From: Candidatus Methylomirabilota bacterium
GTDB lineage: Bacteria; Methylomirabilota; Methylomirabilia; Rokubacteriales; CSP1-6
Length of the DNA stretch: 64,000 bases
Assembly (NCBI GenBank): GCA_036002485.1
Contig: DASYTI010000162.1
Location: forward strand, 1-64,000
Direction of reading: 5' to 3'
The position numbers and the translations under genes were made by a program. Each line of letters begins with the position of its first letter. Within the stretch, counting starts at the first letter, position 1. Below, one piece after another: positions 1-8,224 of the stretch. The notes beneath the pieces were generated by a model. That model ran no database searches and was not told the origin of the DNA. It saw only the letters and a program-made list of their open reading frames with translations.

Positions 1-876
1 GGCCTGAGGCACGGTCGGCCCGTCGCCCATGAGCGTGGTGCGCCGCATGTCGCGCGGCTCGTGGGCGGGAAAGGGCCGGGCGCGATGCATGGTCCGGCGG
101 TTGTCCCACATCACGAGATCGCCCACCCGCCACTTGTGGGCATAGACGAACTGCCGCTGGGTGGCGTGCTCGACGAGATCGCGCAGGAAGGCGCGCGCCT
201 CCGGCACCGGCCAGCCGAGGATGCCGCCAGCGTGGGAGGCGAGATAGAGCGACTTGCGCCCCGTGGCGGGGTGCGTGCGCACCAGGCGCTGGCGCACCGG
301 CTTGAAGCGCTCGCGCTCCTCGTCGGTGAAGTCGGTGAAGCCGAGCTGCTGGCGCGAGAAGATCTGCGAGTGCTCGCAGATCAGATCCTCGATCTCGGCC
401 CTGGTCTCGGCGTCGAGGGCGTCGTAGGCCGCGCGCATGTCGGCGAACTCGGTGTTGCCGCCCTTGGACGGAATGCTGCGGGCGTGGAGGAGCGAGTACT
501 TCGCGGGGATCACCTTGAACGAGCTGTCGGAATGCCAGAGGCGGTTGCCGATGGCGAAGAGCCGCCGACGGTCGTCCCGGGCGTACACGTTGTTGTCCTT
601 GTCGAGGTTGGACACGTCGGCGAAGCTCGTGGGCAGGCGGTACTCGTCGGGGGCGCGGAGGCTCGTGCCGATGGCGTGCTCGATGTCCCCGAGGCTGCGG
701 GTGAAGGCGAGCTGCTGATCGTCGTCGATGTCCTGATCGTGGAAGACGAGGACCGCGTGCTCGTTCATGCCGGCATGGATCGCGTCCACCTCTTCCTCGG
801 ACAGCCGCTTGGTCATGTCCACGCCGTCGACCTCGGCGGCGAAGCACGGCCCGATCTGTCGGGTAGTGACGGGCAT
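1..876 (-). CDS. TauD/TfdA-family Fe(II)/2-oxoglutarate dioxygenase (3' end cut by window)
   Basis: Reading left from an ATG at 874-876, the frame stays open for 292 codons to the window edge, so the C-terminus is missing. It is a TauD/TfdA-type non-heme iron dioxygenase, which couples 2-oxoglutarate decarboxylation to substrate hydroxylation in the cytoplasm. The HxD iron ligands lie in WHSDSSFK, and near the window edge VMWDNRRTMHRARP carries the distal iron-binding His and its family context. A GGGAGG ribosome-binding site sits about 7 bases before the ATG. The substrate cannot be read from the sequence; TfdA, taurine and sulfonate or ester hydroxylases all share this fold. It diverges from the DHA2 exporter across about 160 bp. 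Family call secure, substrate unknown. Confidence 0.9.
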   Translation of the reverse strand, partial: MPVTTRQIGPCFAAEVDGVDMTKRLSEEEVDAIHAGMNEHAVLVFHDQDIDDDQQLAFTRSLGDIEHAIGTSLRAPDEYRLPTSFADVSNLDKDNNVYARDDRRRLFAIGNRLWHSDSSFKVIPAKYSLLHARSIPSKGGNTEFADMRAAYDALDAETRAEIEDLICEHSQIFSRQQLGFTDFTDEERERFKPVRQRLVRTHPATGRKSLYLASHAGGILGWPVPEARAFLRDLVEHATQRQFVYAHKWRVGDLVMWDNRRTMHRARPFPAHEPRDMRRTTLMGDGPTVPQA

Positions 877-1034
877 GGTGACGGCCTCCCTATGGCCTGC
901 GCGTACGGTTCCGACCCCGGCGGAGCACGGTCGATTCCCCGCGCCTATCCTAGCGCAAGAGTGGGAAGGACACTTGCCGCATTTCAGGAAAGGGCGGATG
1001 ATCCACCCCGGCCCACACTGACGTGGGACCGGCC

Positions 1035-2648
1035 ATGACCTCTCCAGCCCCGGACGCGCCCCCGATCTCTCCGGCCCGTAAGTGGGCCATCACCGTCACC
1101 GTCATGGTGGTGGCCTTCATGCAGATCCTCGACACCAGCGTCACCAACGTCGTCCTCCCCCACCTGCAGGGCTCGCTGTCCGCGGGGCTGGACGAGGTGT
1201 CGTGGGTGATCACCTCCTATCTCGCCGCCAATGCCGTGGTCATTCCGGCCACCGGGTGGCTCGTCGGCCTCTTCGGGCGGAGGCGCTTCTTCCTCATCTG
1301 CACCACGCTGTTCGTGGTCAGCTCGTTCGTCTCCGGGGCCGCCCCCGACCTGACCACGCTCATCGTGGCCCGCATCTTCCAGGGCCTGGGAGGCGGTCCG
1401 ATCATTCCCCTCTCCCAGGCCATCCTCTGGGAGGTCTTTCCCTTCCAGCAGCGCGGCCTCGCCATGGCCGTCTGGGGCGTCGGCTTCATCCTCGGGCCCA
1501 TCCTGGGACCGACGGTGGGCGGCTATCTCGCCGACGAGTGGTCGTGGCGCTGGATCTTCTATATCAACCTGCCCGTGGGGATCGTCGGCTTCGTGCTGGC
1601 CAGCGCCTGCCTGTTCGACCCGCCGTATCTGCGCAAGGTCGCGCGGATCGACTGGTGGGGCCTGGGACTGATGGTGGCGGGCTTCGGGTGTCTTCAGCTC
1701 GTGCTCGACCGAGGCGAGCGGGAGGACTGGTTCGACTCGTCGACCATCGTCGCCCTGACCATCGTCGCCGTCTGCTCGCTCGCCGGCTTCCTGATTCGCG
1801 AGCTGATGGCCGACGATCCCATCCTGGACCTCACGGTGTTCCTCGACCGCAACTTCGCCACGGCCGCCTTCCTCATCTCGATCGTGGGCTTCGGGATGTT
1901 CTCGGGCATGCTCCTCGTCGCCGTCTTCACGCAAAAGCTCCTCGGCTACGACGCGTGGACCTCGGGGCTGGTGTTGGCGCCGGGCGGCCTCGGCAACATC
2001 TTCTCCCTGTTCGCCTCGGGGCTGGTGACCCGCATCGACCAGCGCTTGATGCTGGCCTTCGGCTGTCTGCTCAACGCCGTCAGCCTGTACATGATGACCT
2101 CCCTCACCCTGGGGATGGACTACTGGGCCCTGGCCATGCCGCGCTTCATCCAGGGGTTCGCCGTCGGCTTCATCTTCGTGCCGCTCTCTACGCTCGCCCT
2201 GGCCACCATCCAGCGCCACAAGCTCGTCAACGCCACCGCCGTCTACGGCATGCTGCGCAACCTCGGGGGCAGCATGGGAATCGCGGTGGCCACCACGCTC
2301 CTCGCGCAGCGGAGCCAGGTTCACCAGTCCACGCTGGTGAGCCACGTCAACGTGTGGGACCCGGAGACGGTGGAGCGCTTGCGGAGGTGGGGGAGCCATT
2401 TCGCGGCCCGGGGCAGCGACGCCTTCACCGCGGAGCGCCAGGCCGTGGCCATGCTCTATCGCGAAACGGTGGAGCAGGCCCAGCTGCTCGCCTACACAGA
2501 TGACTTCTGGCTCCTGGCCGTGATGTTTGCCGCCGTCCCCATCATCCTTCCCTTCATGCGCCGCATCCGGCTGGAGCGGCCGTCGTCGACGGGCGCGGCG
2601 GACGCCGAGCGGCCGCCCGTGAGGGCGGTGGAGGAAGGAAGCGTGTGA
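1035..2648 (+). CDS. DHA2-family MFS drug/proton antiporter (EmrB/QacA type)
   Basis: A 537-residue inner-membrane protein with many hydrophobic segments, as expected for the 14-helix DHA2 exporters (EmrB, QacA). The loop motif A region (GLFGRRRFF) and antiporter motif C (GPILGPTVGG) are both visible. The family expels hydrophobic drugs or metabolites in exchange for protons. I chose ATG 1035; an in-frame GTG at 1023 would add four residues, and neither has a strong Shine-Dalgarno. No EmrA-type membrane-fusion partner is adjacent. The upstream neighbour is a divergent dioxygenase, so a shared promoter region is possible. The gene ends 7 bp before a repeat element at 2655. Confidence 0.9.
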   Translation: MTSPAPDAPPISPARKWAITVTVMVVAFMQILDTSVTNVVLPHLQGSLSAGLDEVSWVITSYLAANAVVIPATGWLVGLFGRRRFFLICTTLFVVSSFVSGAAPDLTTLIVARIFQGLGGGPIIPLSQAILWEVFPFQQRGLAMAVWGVGFILGPILGPTVGGYLADEWSWRWIFYINLPVGIVGFVLASACLFDPPYLRKVARIDWWGLGLMVAGFGCLQLVLDRGEREDWFDSSTIVALTIVAVCSLAGFLIRELMADDPILDLTVFLDRNFATAAFLISIVGFGMFSGMLLVAVFTQKLLGYDAWTSGLVLAPGGLGNIFSLFASGLVTRIDQRLMLAFGCLLNAVSLYMMTSLTLGMDYWALAMPRFIQGFAVGFIFVPLSTLALATIQRHKLVNATAVYGMLRNLGGSMGIAVATTLLAQRSQVHQSTLVSHVNVWDPETVERLRRWGSHFAARGSDAFTAERQAVAMLYRETVEQAQLLAYTDDFWLLAVMFAAVPIILPFMRRIRLERPSSTGAADAERPPVRAVEEGSV

Positions 2649-2654
2649 CGTGGC

Positions 2655-2788
2655 CTAGGGGTCTGTCCAAGTAATTCCATGCCCTCGCGAGCAGGGATGT
2701 TCCGCTTCGAGCGCCGGCTTCGCCGGCGCAATCTGTCCGGGGGGAGGTTCCGGAAGGGGGGCGGAGCCCCCCTCCGAGTTACCTAGGG
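2655..2788. repeat. Double-hairpin intergenic repeat, copy 1 (convergent gene end)
   Basis: About 134 bp bounded by CCTAGG palindromes, lying between two converging genes. It holds a perfect 8-bp hairpin with a 3-base loop (GCGCCGGC-TTC-GCCGGCGC, 2711-2729) and a second hairpin (GGGGGGC-GGA-GCCCCCC, 2756-2772, with CGGA/TCCG flanks). The same sequence recurs inverted at 14840-15091. One end supplies the TAG stop of the leftward oxidoreductase gene. It probably acts as a bidirectional terminator or REP-like element; that role is inferred. Confidence 0.85.
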
Positions 2789-3886
2789 CCGAGCCGTGAG
2801 GAAGCGGGCGGGGCGGTAGGGAGCGAGTCGCGGGTCGACGGCGCCCTCGAGAAGCTCGGCGGCGACGATCCGCCCCCAGAGCGGGCCCAAGGTGACCCCG
2901 CTGTGCGAGACGACGACGTAGAAGCCCTCGAGGCCGGGGACACCGCCAAGCATCGGTCTCTCGTCGCGGGGCATGGGCCGCACGCCGACGCGCGTGGCCT
3001 CGACCCGGCCGCCGGCGAGGGCGGGCAGGTGCTCGGCCACCGCGGCCAGCGAGCGCTCGGCCGGCCAGGGATCGGCGGACTCGGCCCACACGTGGTCGTG
3101 AGCGGCCTCGGCGAGCACGATGCGCCCTGCTCCGTCGGGCCTGAAGTGGACGCCGGGCGCGTGGATGGGCCGAAGGAGCGTCGTGGCCACGGGCGACGTG
3201 TAGATGAGCCGGCCCGGGACGCGATCGAGGGGGATGGCCACTCCCGCGAGGTGGGCGATCTCATCCGTGGCTTGGCCCGCGCAATCGACCACCACGTCGG
3301 CCTCGAAGCGGCCGCCCTTCTCGGTGCTCACGCCTCGCACGCGGTGGCCGGCGCGGATCACCCCCGTCACGCGCTGGCCGGACAGGACGCGGGCGCCGTG
3401 ACGAGAGGCCTGAGCCAGAAGCGCCCCGATGAAAGGCACCGCCTCCACGTAGCCCTCGCCGGGCGTCCACACGACCTCGTCGACGTGGGCCGCGATGTGG
3501 AGATCCGGCTCCAGCTCCCGGGCCTCTTGCGCCGGGATGCGCTCGACGGAATAGCCCCACCCCGCGAGCCGCTCCACCGCCTGATCGAGCCGCTCCCGCC
3601 CCGCCGGGGACTCTTCCCAGGCCAGGGCGCCGTCCTGGTGTAGCCACGATCCCCCCAGCTCCTTGATGAGGGCGGTATGCTCCTCCATGCTCGCGACATT
3701 GAGGTCGTGGTAGTCGCGGGGCGTCTTGCCGAAGGAGTTGGTCCAGGCAAAGCTCGCTCTCGACGTGCCGCGGCCCGGCGCGCTCGCCTCCAGCACGGTC
3801 ACCCTGGCCCCGCGCTCGGCGAGGCGATAGGCGACATTGGCGCCCACACACCCGGCGCCCACCACGATGATCTCGGTTCCCTTCAT
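2783..3886 (-). CDS. DAO-family FAD-dependent oxidoreductase (amine/amino-acid oxidase type)
   Basis: A 367-residue protein beginning with a Rossmann FAD-binding motif (EIIVVGAGCVGANVAYRLAERG, residues about 5-26; GxGxxG) followed by the acidic ribose-binding position (VLEAS). The C-terminal GVRPMPRDERPMLGGVPGLEGFYVV stretch is typical of the D-amino-acid oxidase/glycine-sarcosine oxidase superfamily. It likely oxidises a secondary amine or amino acid, but the substrate is not readable. The TAG stop lies inside the terminal CCTAGG of the adjacent repeat. It diverges from the DinB-like gene across 182 bp that contain a small dyad (GTCAC-C-GTGAC, 3968-3978) and otherwise nothing I recognise. 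Confidence 0.88.
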   Translation of the reverse strand: MKGTEIIVVGAGCVGANVAYRLAERGARVTVLEASAPGRGTSRASFAWTNSFGKTPRDYHDLNVASMEEHTALIKELGGSWLHQDGALAWEESPAGRERLDQAVERLAGWGYSVERIPAQEARELEPDLHIAAHVDEVVWTPGEGYVEAVPFIGALLAQASRHGARVLSGQRVTGVIRAGHRVRGVSTEKGGRFEADVVVDCAGQATDEIAHLAGVAIPLDRVPGRLIYTSPVATTLLRPIHAPGVHFRPDGAGRIVLAEAAHDHVWAESADPWPAERSLAAVAEHLPALAGGRVEATRVGVRPMPRDERPMLGGVPGLEGFYVVVSHSGVTLGPLWGRIVAAELLEGAVDPRLAPYRPARFLTARP

Positions 3887-4068
3887 GCGCGATCCATCCT
3901 CGGCGCGGCCGGTTCGGGCAAGGATCTGTCCTTCCGGTGCCGCAAAAGACCCTTAGCATACCAAACGGTCACCGTGACTCAGATCCTGATGCGAGTCGAT
4001 TTCACGAACGGCCCCCTCCGGGGTCTTCGCGTGGTGAGAGGCTCATCTCAGCACCCACGGGAGGGACC

Positions 4069-4527
4069 ATGGGAGAGAAGCAGACCCTATTGAAGGAAGC
4101 GCAGGAGGCCTACACGGAGCTGCAGCGAAGCATGGCCGGGCTCGACGAGGCTCGGGCAAGCGACCGGTGGCTTGGCACGTGGGGAGTGCGGGAGATCCTC
4201 ATCCACGCTTCAGGCTGGCTCCAGGAGATGAGGCCGGCCCTCGACCGCCTCGGGCGGGGCGAGGCGCCCTACCCCGACGGCGTCTCCTACGACGACGCCG
4301 ACGGGTGGAACGCGAGATTCGTCGAGGCCCGCCAAGGGGTGAAGCTCCCCGACGTCCTTGCCGAGCTCGAGACATCCCACCGGGACTTCATGGCGGCGGC
4401 CCAGGCTCTCCCCGAGGAGCACTTCGCGCCAGATACCGCGGGCCGGAGCTTGTTCGAGGGCTGCACCTCGCAACACTACCGGGAGCACGCGAGTCAGATC
4501 GGCGAGTGGCGACGGGACGCCCGATGA
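4069..4527 (+). CDS. DinB/ClbS-like four-helix-bundle protein
   Basis: A 152-residue protein starting at an ATG preceded by GGGAGGG. The pattern WLGTWGVREILIHASGW, an N-terminal helix followed by a His in the second helix, resembles the DinB/YfiT/ClbS (DfsB) superfamily of four-helix bundles; members include thiol-dependent S-transferases and colibactin-type cyclopropane hydrolases. A second His-rich region (CTSQHYREHASQIGEW) supplies the family's C-terminal metal or substrate His. The exact reaction is not deducible. The next gene starts 4 bp after its stop, so the two are probably cotranscribed. The next gene's DNA-repair role makes a detoxification or repair context plausible, but this is inference. 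Confidence 0.7.
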   Translation: MGEKQTLLKEAQEAYTELQRSMAGLDEARASDRWLGTWGVREILIHASGWLQEMRPALDRLGRGEAPYPDGVSYDDADGWNARFVEARQGVKLPDVLAELETSHRDFMAAAQALPEEHFAPDTAGRSLFEGCTSQHYREHASQIGEWRRDAR

Positions 4528-4531
4528 CGCC

Positions 4532-5173
4532 GTGACGCACGCCGCCTACTGCCTCTTCGAGACGCCGCTGGGCTCGTGCGGGATCGCCTGGAGGGACCGT
4601 GGACAGTCCGCCCGGCCCCCCGCGGTGACATTCCTCCAATTGCCGGAAGCGACGGCGAACATGACTGAATCGAGAATCGCGCGGATCTCCGGCGCGCCCC
4701 GGTCGAGCGTACCCCCGCCGCCAATTGCCGAGGTCATCGAGAGGGTACGCGAGCACCTCCAGGGCCACGCCCAGGATCTTCGCGACATCGCCGTCGACCT
4801 GAACGGAGCGGATCCGTTCGCCCGACAGGTGTACGAGGCCGCTCGAGAGATCCCGTCGGGACAGACGAGGACCTACGGCGAGCTTGCCAGGGCCCTGGGC
4901 CAACCGACCGAAGCCCAGGCGGTTGGGCAGGCTCTGGGAAGAAATCCCATCGCCCTCATCATCCCGTGCCATCGCATCGTGGCCGCGGGCGGCAAGCCGG
5001 GGGGATTCTCCGCTCGCGGGGGACGAGCGACCAAGGCGAGGCTGCTGGCCATCGAGGGCGCGACGGCTCCGCCGGTCCAGCTCGAGCTGAGAGCCACCCG
5101 CGGTGTAAAGGGGTCGGGGAGGCGGCTACTCCGCCCGGGGCGTGTTGGATTGCAGGACCTGACCCCGAAGTAA
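4532..5173 (+). CDS. ogt: Methylated-DNA--[protein]-cysteine S-methyltransferase
   Basis: A suicide repair protein that moves the methyl group of O6-methylguanine to its own cysteine. The active-site signature IIPCHRIV (Cys about residue 146) and the winged-helix motif SGQTRTYGELARALG just before it are clear. The N-terminal half, with TPLGSCGIAW, matches the RNase H-like domain of Ogt. A GTG at 4532 is the likely start, giving 213 residues; no ATG is available at the right place, and the preceding stop is 4 bp away. About 36 residues follow the usual GGFSARGG end, longer than the family norm. That tail overlaps the 3' end of the converging glycosyltransferase by 48 bp. Function secure, exact ends less so. 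Confidence 0.9.
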   Translation: MTHAAYCLFETPLGSCGIAWRDRGQSARPPAVTFLQLPEATANMTESRIARISGAPRSSVPPPPIAEVIERVREHLQGHAQDLRDIAVDLNGADPFARQVYEAAREIPSGQTRTYGELARALGQPTEAQAVGQALGRNPIALIIPCHRIVAAGGKPGGFSARGGRATKARLLAIEGATAPPVQLELRATRGVKGSGRRLLRPGRVGLQDLTPK

Positions 5174-6301
5174 CTCCCGGTACACGGCGGTCGTGCTCGT
5201 CATCATCGAGTCGACCGTATAGCGCTCGTGGACGAGGGCCTGGCCGGCGCGGGCGAGCGCGCTCGCGCGCACGGGATCCTGAAGCAGCATGAGGATGGAC
5301 TCGGCCAGCGCGACGGCGTCGCCCGGGGGCACCAGGCACCCCGTCTCGCCATCGCGCACGATCTCGGGAATGCCGCCGATCGCAGAGGCGACCACGGGCG
5401 TGCCGACGGCCAGCGCCTGCGGGATCACCTGCGAGGTGGCCTCCGACCTCGTGGACGGGAGCACGAGGACGTCGAGGGCGGCCATGACCTCAGGAATGTC
5501 CCGCCGGAAGCCCGTCATCACCACGGCGCCCTCGAGGCCCATGTCCCGCACCCGGCGGTCCACGTCAGCGAAGCCGACGCCGTCGCCGACGATCAGAAAG
5601 CGCGCCTCGTGGAGGGCGCCGAGCACGACACGGGCGGCGCCCAGGAAGACCTCGTGACCCTTGGAGCCGCGGACGTTGGCCACGAGCCCGATCAACGGAA
5701 CGGTGGACCCGAGCCCCAGCTCTTCTCGCACCGCCTGGCCGGACACGTGGGCATGGAAGCGGGAGGTGTCGACTCCGGCGGGCACGGAGGTCACCTTCGC
5801 CGCGGGGACTCCCGCGCCCTCCACGATGGCCTTGATGGTGTCACCCGTGGTGATGACGCGGTCGGCCAGCCGATAGACGAGGGCGCGGCGGCGGAGGATG
5901 GGGATGCTGACGTGGCGACCGCGCACCACCGGCCGACCCGATGAGCGAGCGGCCAGCGTGGCGAGCCAGCTATCCACCGAGCTGTGCGTGTGGACGATGT
6001 CGACGCCGGCGCGGCGGATCAGCCGTCGAAGGGCGAGGAAGCCCGCGGGATCGACGGGACCGCGCATCCTCACCGCCACCACCGGCAGCTCGCTGGCGCG
6101 GGCCTCGGCAAGGAGCCGGCTCTCCGGCTGGCAGGCGATGAGCGCGTTCCATCCGTGGGCGAGGAGCCAGCGCGTCTCGGTGAGGATCCGGATTTCCTGT
6201 CCCCCGAGGCCGAGCGACGCTTCGGTGTGCAGGACGAGGGTGGGCCTGAGGGCGGAGCGCCCGGCCTTCGCCGCTCCGAGCGTCGCCCGCTTGGATGCCA
6301 T
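5126..6301 (-). CDS. Glycosyltransferase family 4 (GT-B fold)
   Basis: A 391-residue protein with the two Rossmann-like halves of retaining GT4 enzymes. The N-terminal half has the Gly-rich acceptor loop (EASLGLGGQEIRIL). The C-terminal half shows PLIGLVANVRGSKGHEVFL and the donor-binding block DVLVLPSTRSEATSQVIPQALAVGTPVVAS, with the conserved Glu and the downstream GETGCLVPPGD. Such enzymes transfer sugars from nucleotide donors to lipid or polysaccharide acceptors at the cytoplasmic membrane. No polysaccharide cluster surrounds it, so the acceptor is unknown. It converges with ogt, overlapping by 48 bp. Confidence 0.88.
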   Translation of the reverse strand: MASKRATLGAAKAGRSALRPTLVLHTEASLGLGGQEIRILTETRWLLAHGWNALIACQPESRLLAEARASELPVVAVRMRGPVDPAGFLALRRLIRRAGVDIVHTHSSVDSWLATLAARSSGRPVVRGRHVSIPILRRRALVYRLADRVITTGDTIKAIVEGAGVPAAKVTSVPAGVDTSRFHAHVSGQAVREELGLGSTVPLIGLVANVRGSKGHEVFLGAARVVLGALHEARFLIVGDGVGFADVDRRVRDMGLEGAVVMTGFRRDIPEVMAALDVLVLPSTRSEATSQVIPQALAVGTPVVASAIGGIPEIVRDGETGCLVPPGDAVALAESILMLLQDPVRASALARAGQALVHERYTVDSMMTSTTAVYRELLRGQVLQSNTPRAE

Positions 6302-6385
6302 GGCGCGATCCTGCCAGAGCGGCCGGATAGGGTCAAACCGTGCCTCGGAAAACGGGACAGAAGAGGTGCAACGATACGTGGCCGG

Positions 6386-6652
6386 CTAGCTGATCGTTCT
6401 GATCGGGCTTCGGCGAGCATACCAGCAGGGCCGGTAGCCGGCGTGGGGAAAGAGCGACTGGACGCAGATCTCCGCCTGGGGCTGGTCCCAGAAGACCTCG
6501 ACCCGGCCGTCCTTGCGAAGGGTCGCGTAGTAGAACGTCACGGTGCCAAGAACTTCCTCGGCTTCTGCTCGGCGCATCCGGAACCGCACCCGGAGATCTT
6601 CGATCACGTACACGGCGGCCAGGGCCACCACCGCGATGACGAGGAGACGCAA
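6386..6652 (-). CDS. Small single-pass membrane protein, unknown
   Basis: An 88-residue frame with one N-terminal hydrophobic helix (LLVIAVVALAAVYVIEDL) followed by a basic, soluble domain containing a beta-rich stretch (GTVTFYYATLRKDGRVEVFW). The helix followed by Arg-rich residues suggests an N-out, C-in anchor. I do not recognise a family. It lies between two leftward genes and could share a transcript with the glycosyltransferase downstream. The apparent hydrophobic-then-soluble architecture argues for a real gene, but there is no strong independent support. Confidence 0.5.
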   Translation of the reverse strand: MRLLVIAVVALAAVYVIEDLRVRFRMRRAEAEEVLGTVTFYYATLRKDGRVEVFWDQPQAEICVQSLFPHAGYRPCWYARRSPIRTIS

Positions 6653-6741
6653 GACGACGATGACGAGCTGATCCGCGCGCGTCCTCAGAGCTGGTCTCCC
6701 GGCCGCGGAGCCTCACGCATGACCGGTGGGGGAGTGTCGGG

Positions 6742-6764
6742 GGAGGAGCGGCGGTCGCTCCCCC
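6742..6764 (-). terminator. Possible hairpin terminator after the LLM oxidoreductase gene
   Basis: A GC-rich inverted repeat (6742-6750 with 6756-6764, one mismatch, 5-base loop) lies just beyond the stop codon of the leftward LLM gene. There is no U-tract, so an intrinsic terminator is uncertain. Confidence 0.3.
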
Positions 6765-6772
6765 TGACTCAA

Positions 6773-8014
6773 TTAAGAAACTTCGCCCGCTGCCCGCGCC
6801 GCTTCCTTCTCGGCCATCTTGCGCTTGAGCTCTTCCGGGGTGAGCCGGACGATGTCCTCGTTCTGGTGGGCATAGACCTTGTGCGCCGACGTGTCGAGCC
6901 GCTCGAGCCCCGCGCGCCCGGAGAGCACATCGTCCTTCCAGCGCTGATGCGCGGCCTCCCGCCCGTGGAACTCGGGCATGACCTCGCGGGCGAAGAGCTC
7001 GAGGCTGGCGCAGATGTCCTCGTGAGGCGTGCGTCCGGTCTGGTTGAGCAGGATCACCTGGTCCACGTGCGCGGCCTCGAACTCGCGCAGCCGCCGCCTG
7101 ATCGTGTCGGGCGAGCCGATCAAGCCCGCCCGCAGCGTTTCCTGGGCCTTGGGCGTGTGCCGCCACTCCTGGTAGAGCTGCCACATGTTGCCGCGCCCGG
7201 GCTCGGCCATGCCGTGCTTGCCGTAGTGCGAGAGGCAGAACACGAAGAAGGTCCAGCCCGCCGCCTTGGCCTGCGCCTCCTCGTCGGTGGGCGCACACAT
7301 GAAGGCGCTGACCATGGCGATATTGGCATTGGTCGGATAGTCGGCGAGCTTGGCCGGGTGGTCGATCAGGTTGGCGTAGTACTCGCTCACCCAGGCGCGC
7401 GCGGCTTCCGGCGTCACGAACTGGAAGCCGAGCGCTCCCATCCCCCATTGCCCGGCGCTGCCGATGGTCGTGATATTGGAGCAGGCGACCCACAGAGGGG
7501 GGTGCGGCTTCTGGAAGGGCTTGGGAATGACGTTTCGCGCCGGGAAGTCGAAGAACTGACCGTGGAACTCGATGGCCTCCTGCGTGAAGCACGGGATGAG
7601 CACACGCACCGCTTCCTCCCACACCTCCCGCTTGTCGCGCACGCGCCGCCCGAACGGATGGAGCTCCACGGGCCCCTGCCCCTCGCCGAGACCCAGCTCC
7701 ACGCGGCCGCCGCTCAGGAGATCGAGGGTAGCCACGCGCTCCGCCACGCGAATCGGATGATTGGTGGGAAGCTGGATGATCCCGTGACCGAGCCGGATCC
7801 GGCTCGTGCGCTGGCTCGCCGCGCCGAGGAAGACTTCCGGCGCGGAGGAGTGCGAGTACTCCTCGAGGAAGTGGTGCTCCACCTCCCACGCGTAGTCATA
7901 GCCGAGCCCGTCGGCCAGCTCGATCTGGGTCAGCGAGTCCTGCAGGAGCCGATGCTCGCTGTCGGGCCCCCAGGGCCGCGGGAGCTGATGCTCGTAGAAG
8001 ATCCCGAACTTCAT
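6773..8014 (-). CDS. LLM-class flavin-dependent oxidoreductase (bacterial luciferase-like)
   Basis: A 413-residue TIM-barrel flavin monooxygenase of the luciferase-like superfamily. The start MKFGIFYEHQLPRPW is typical for the class, and RIRLGHGIIQLP and LSGGRVELGLGEGQGP are the flavin-binding strands. These enzymes use FMNH2 or F420H2 and oxygen to hydroxylate or cleave small substrates. I placed the start at ATG 8014, where the family begins; an in-frame ATG at 8050 would draw on the adjacent repeat element. It sits downstream of the radical SAM gene on the same strand, separated by a repeat, so joint function is possible but unproven. Confidence 0.9.
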   Translation of the reverse strand: MKFGIFYEHQLPRPWGPDSEHRLLQDSLTQIELADGLGYDYAWEVEHHFLEEYSHSSAPEVFLGAASQRTSRIRLGHGIIQLPTNHPIRVAERVATLDLLSGGRVELGLGEGQGPVELHPFGRRVRDKREVWEEAVRVLIPCFTQEAIEFHGQFFDFPARNVIPKPFQKPHPPLWVACSNITTIGSAGQWGMGALGFQFVTPEAARAWVSEYYANLIDHPAKLADYPTNANIAMVSAFMCAPTDEEAQAKAAGWTFFVFCLSHYGKHGMAEPGRGNMWQLYQEWRHTPKAQETLRAGLIGSPDTIRRRLREFEAAHVDQVILLNQTGRTPHEDICASLELFAREVMPEFHGREAAHQRWKDDVLSGRAGLERLDTSAHKVYAHQNEDIVRLTPEELKRKMAEKEAARAAGEVS

Positions 8015-8027
8015 GTCGGCCAATCTA

Positions 8028-8206
8028 GCAGGCTGCTGAAAAATGCCCATCTGCTTCGTTGGCGCCCCGCCCTTCGAGTTGAGCGGCGGCCCCAGGCCGT
8101 CGCGAGACGAGAGCTGAGTCGATCCGCACGCTCAACGTACAGAGAGTACGCCTCGCGTGCGACCTTCGGCCGCCGCCTCGCATCTGGACCTTTTTGAGCA
8201 GCCTGC
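8028..8206. repeat. Terminal-inverted-repeat element, copy A (MITE-like)
   Basis: A 179-bp element. Its two ends read inward as GCAGGCTGCTGAAAAATGCC and GCAGGCTGCTCAAAAAGGTC, imperfect terminal inverted repeats continuing into CCA..TGC. In the centre is a 37-nt hairpin with a 7-bp outer stem (CGCACGC/GCGTGCG, 8125-8161). A further 9-bp inverted repeat (TCTAGCAGG/CCTGCTAGA, 8024-8032 and 8221-8229) surrounds the element. A diverged copy is at 37341-37582. No transposase is encoded. It may be a non-autonomous mobile element or a structured RNA. Confidence 0.8.
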
Positions 8207-8224
8207 GAGTTTGCCATCAACCTG

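Noticed and set aside
984-2399. A 471-codon open frame on the - strand
   Set aside because: It is antisense to the DHA2 exporter, and its composition is low-complexity Gly/Asp/Glu/His typical of shadow frames.
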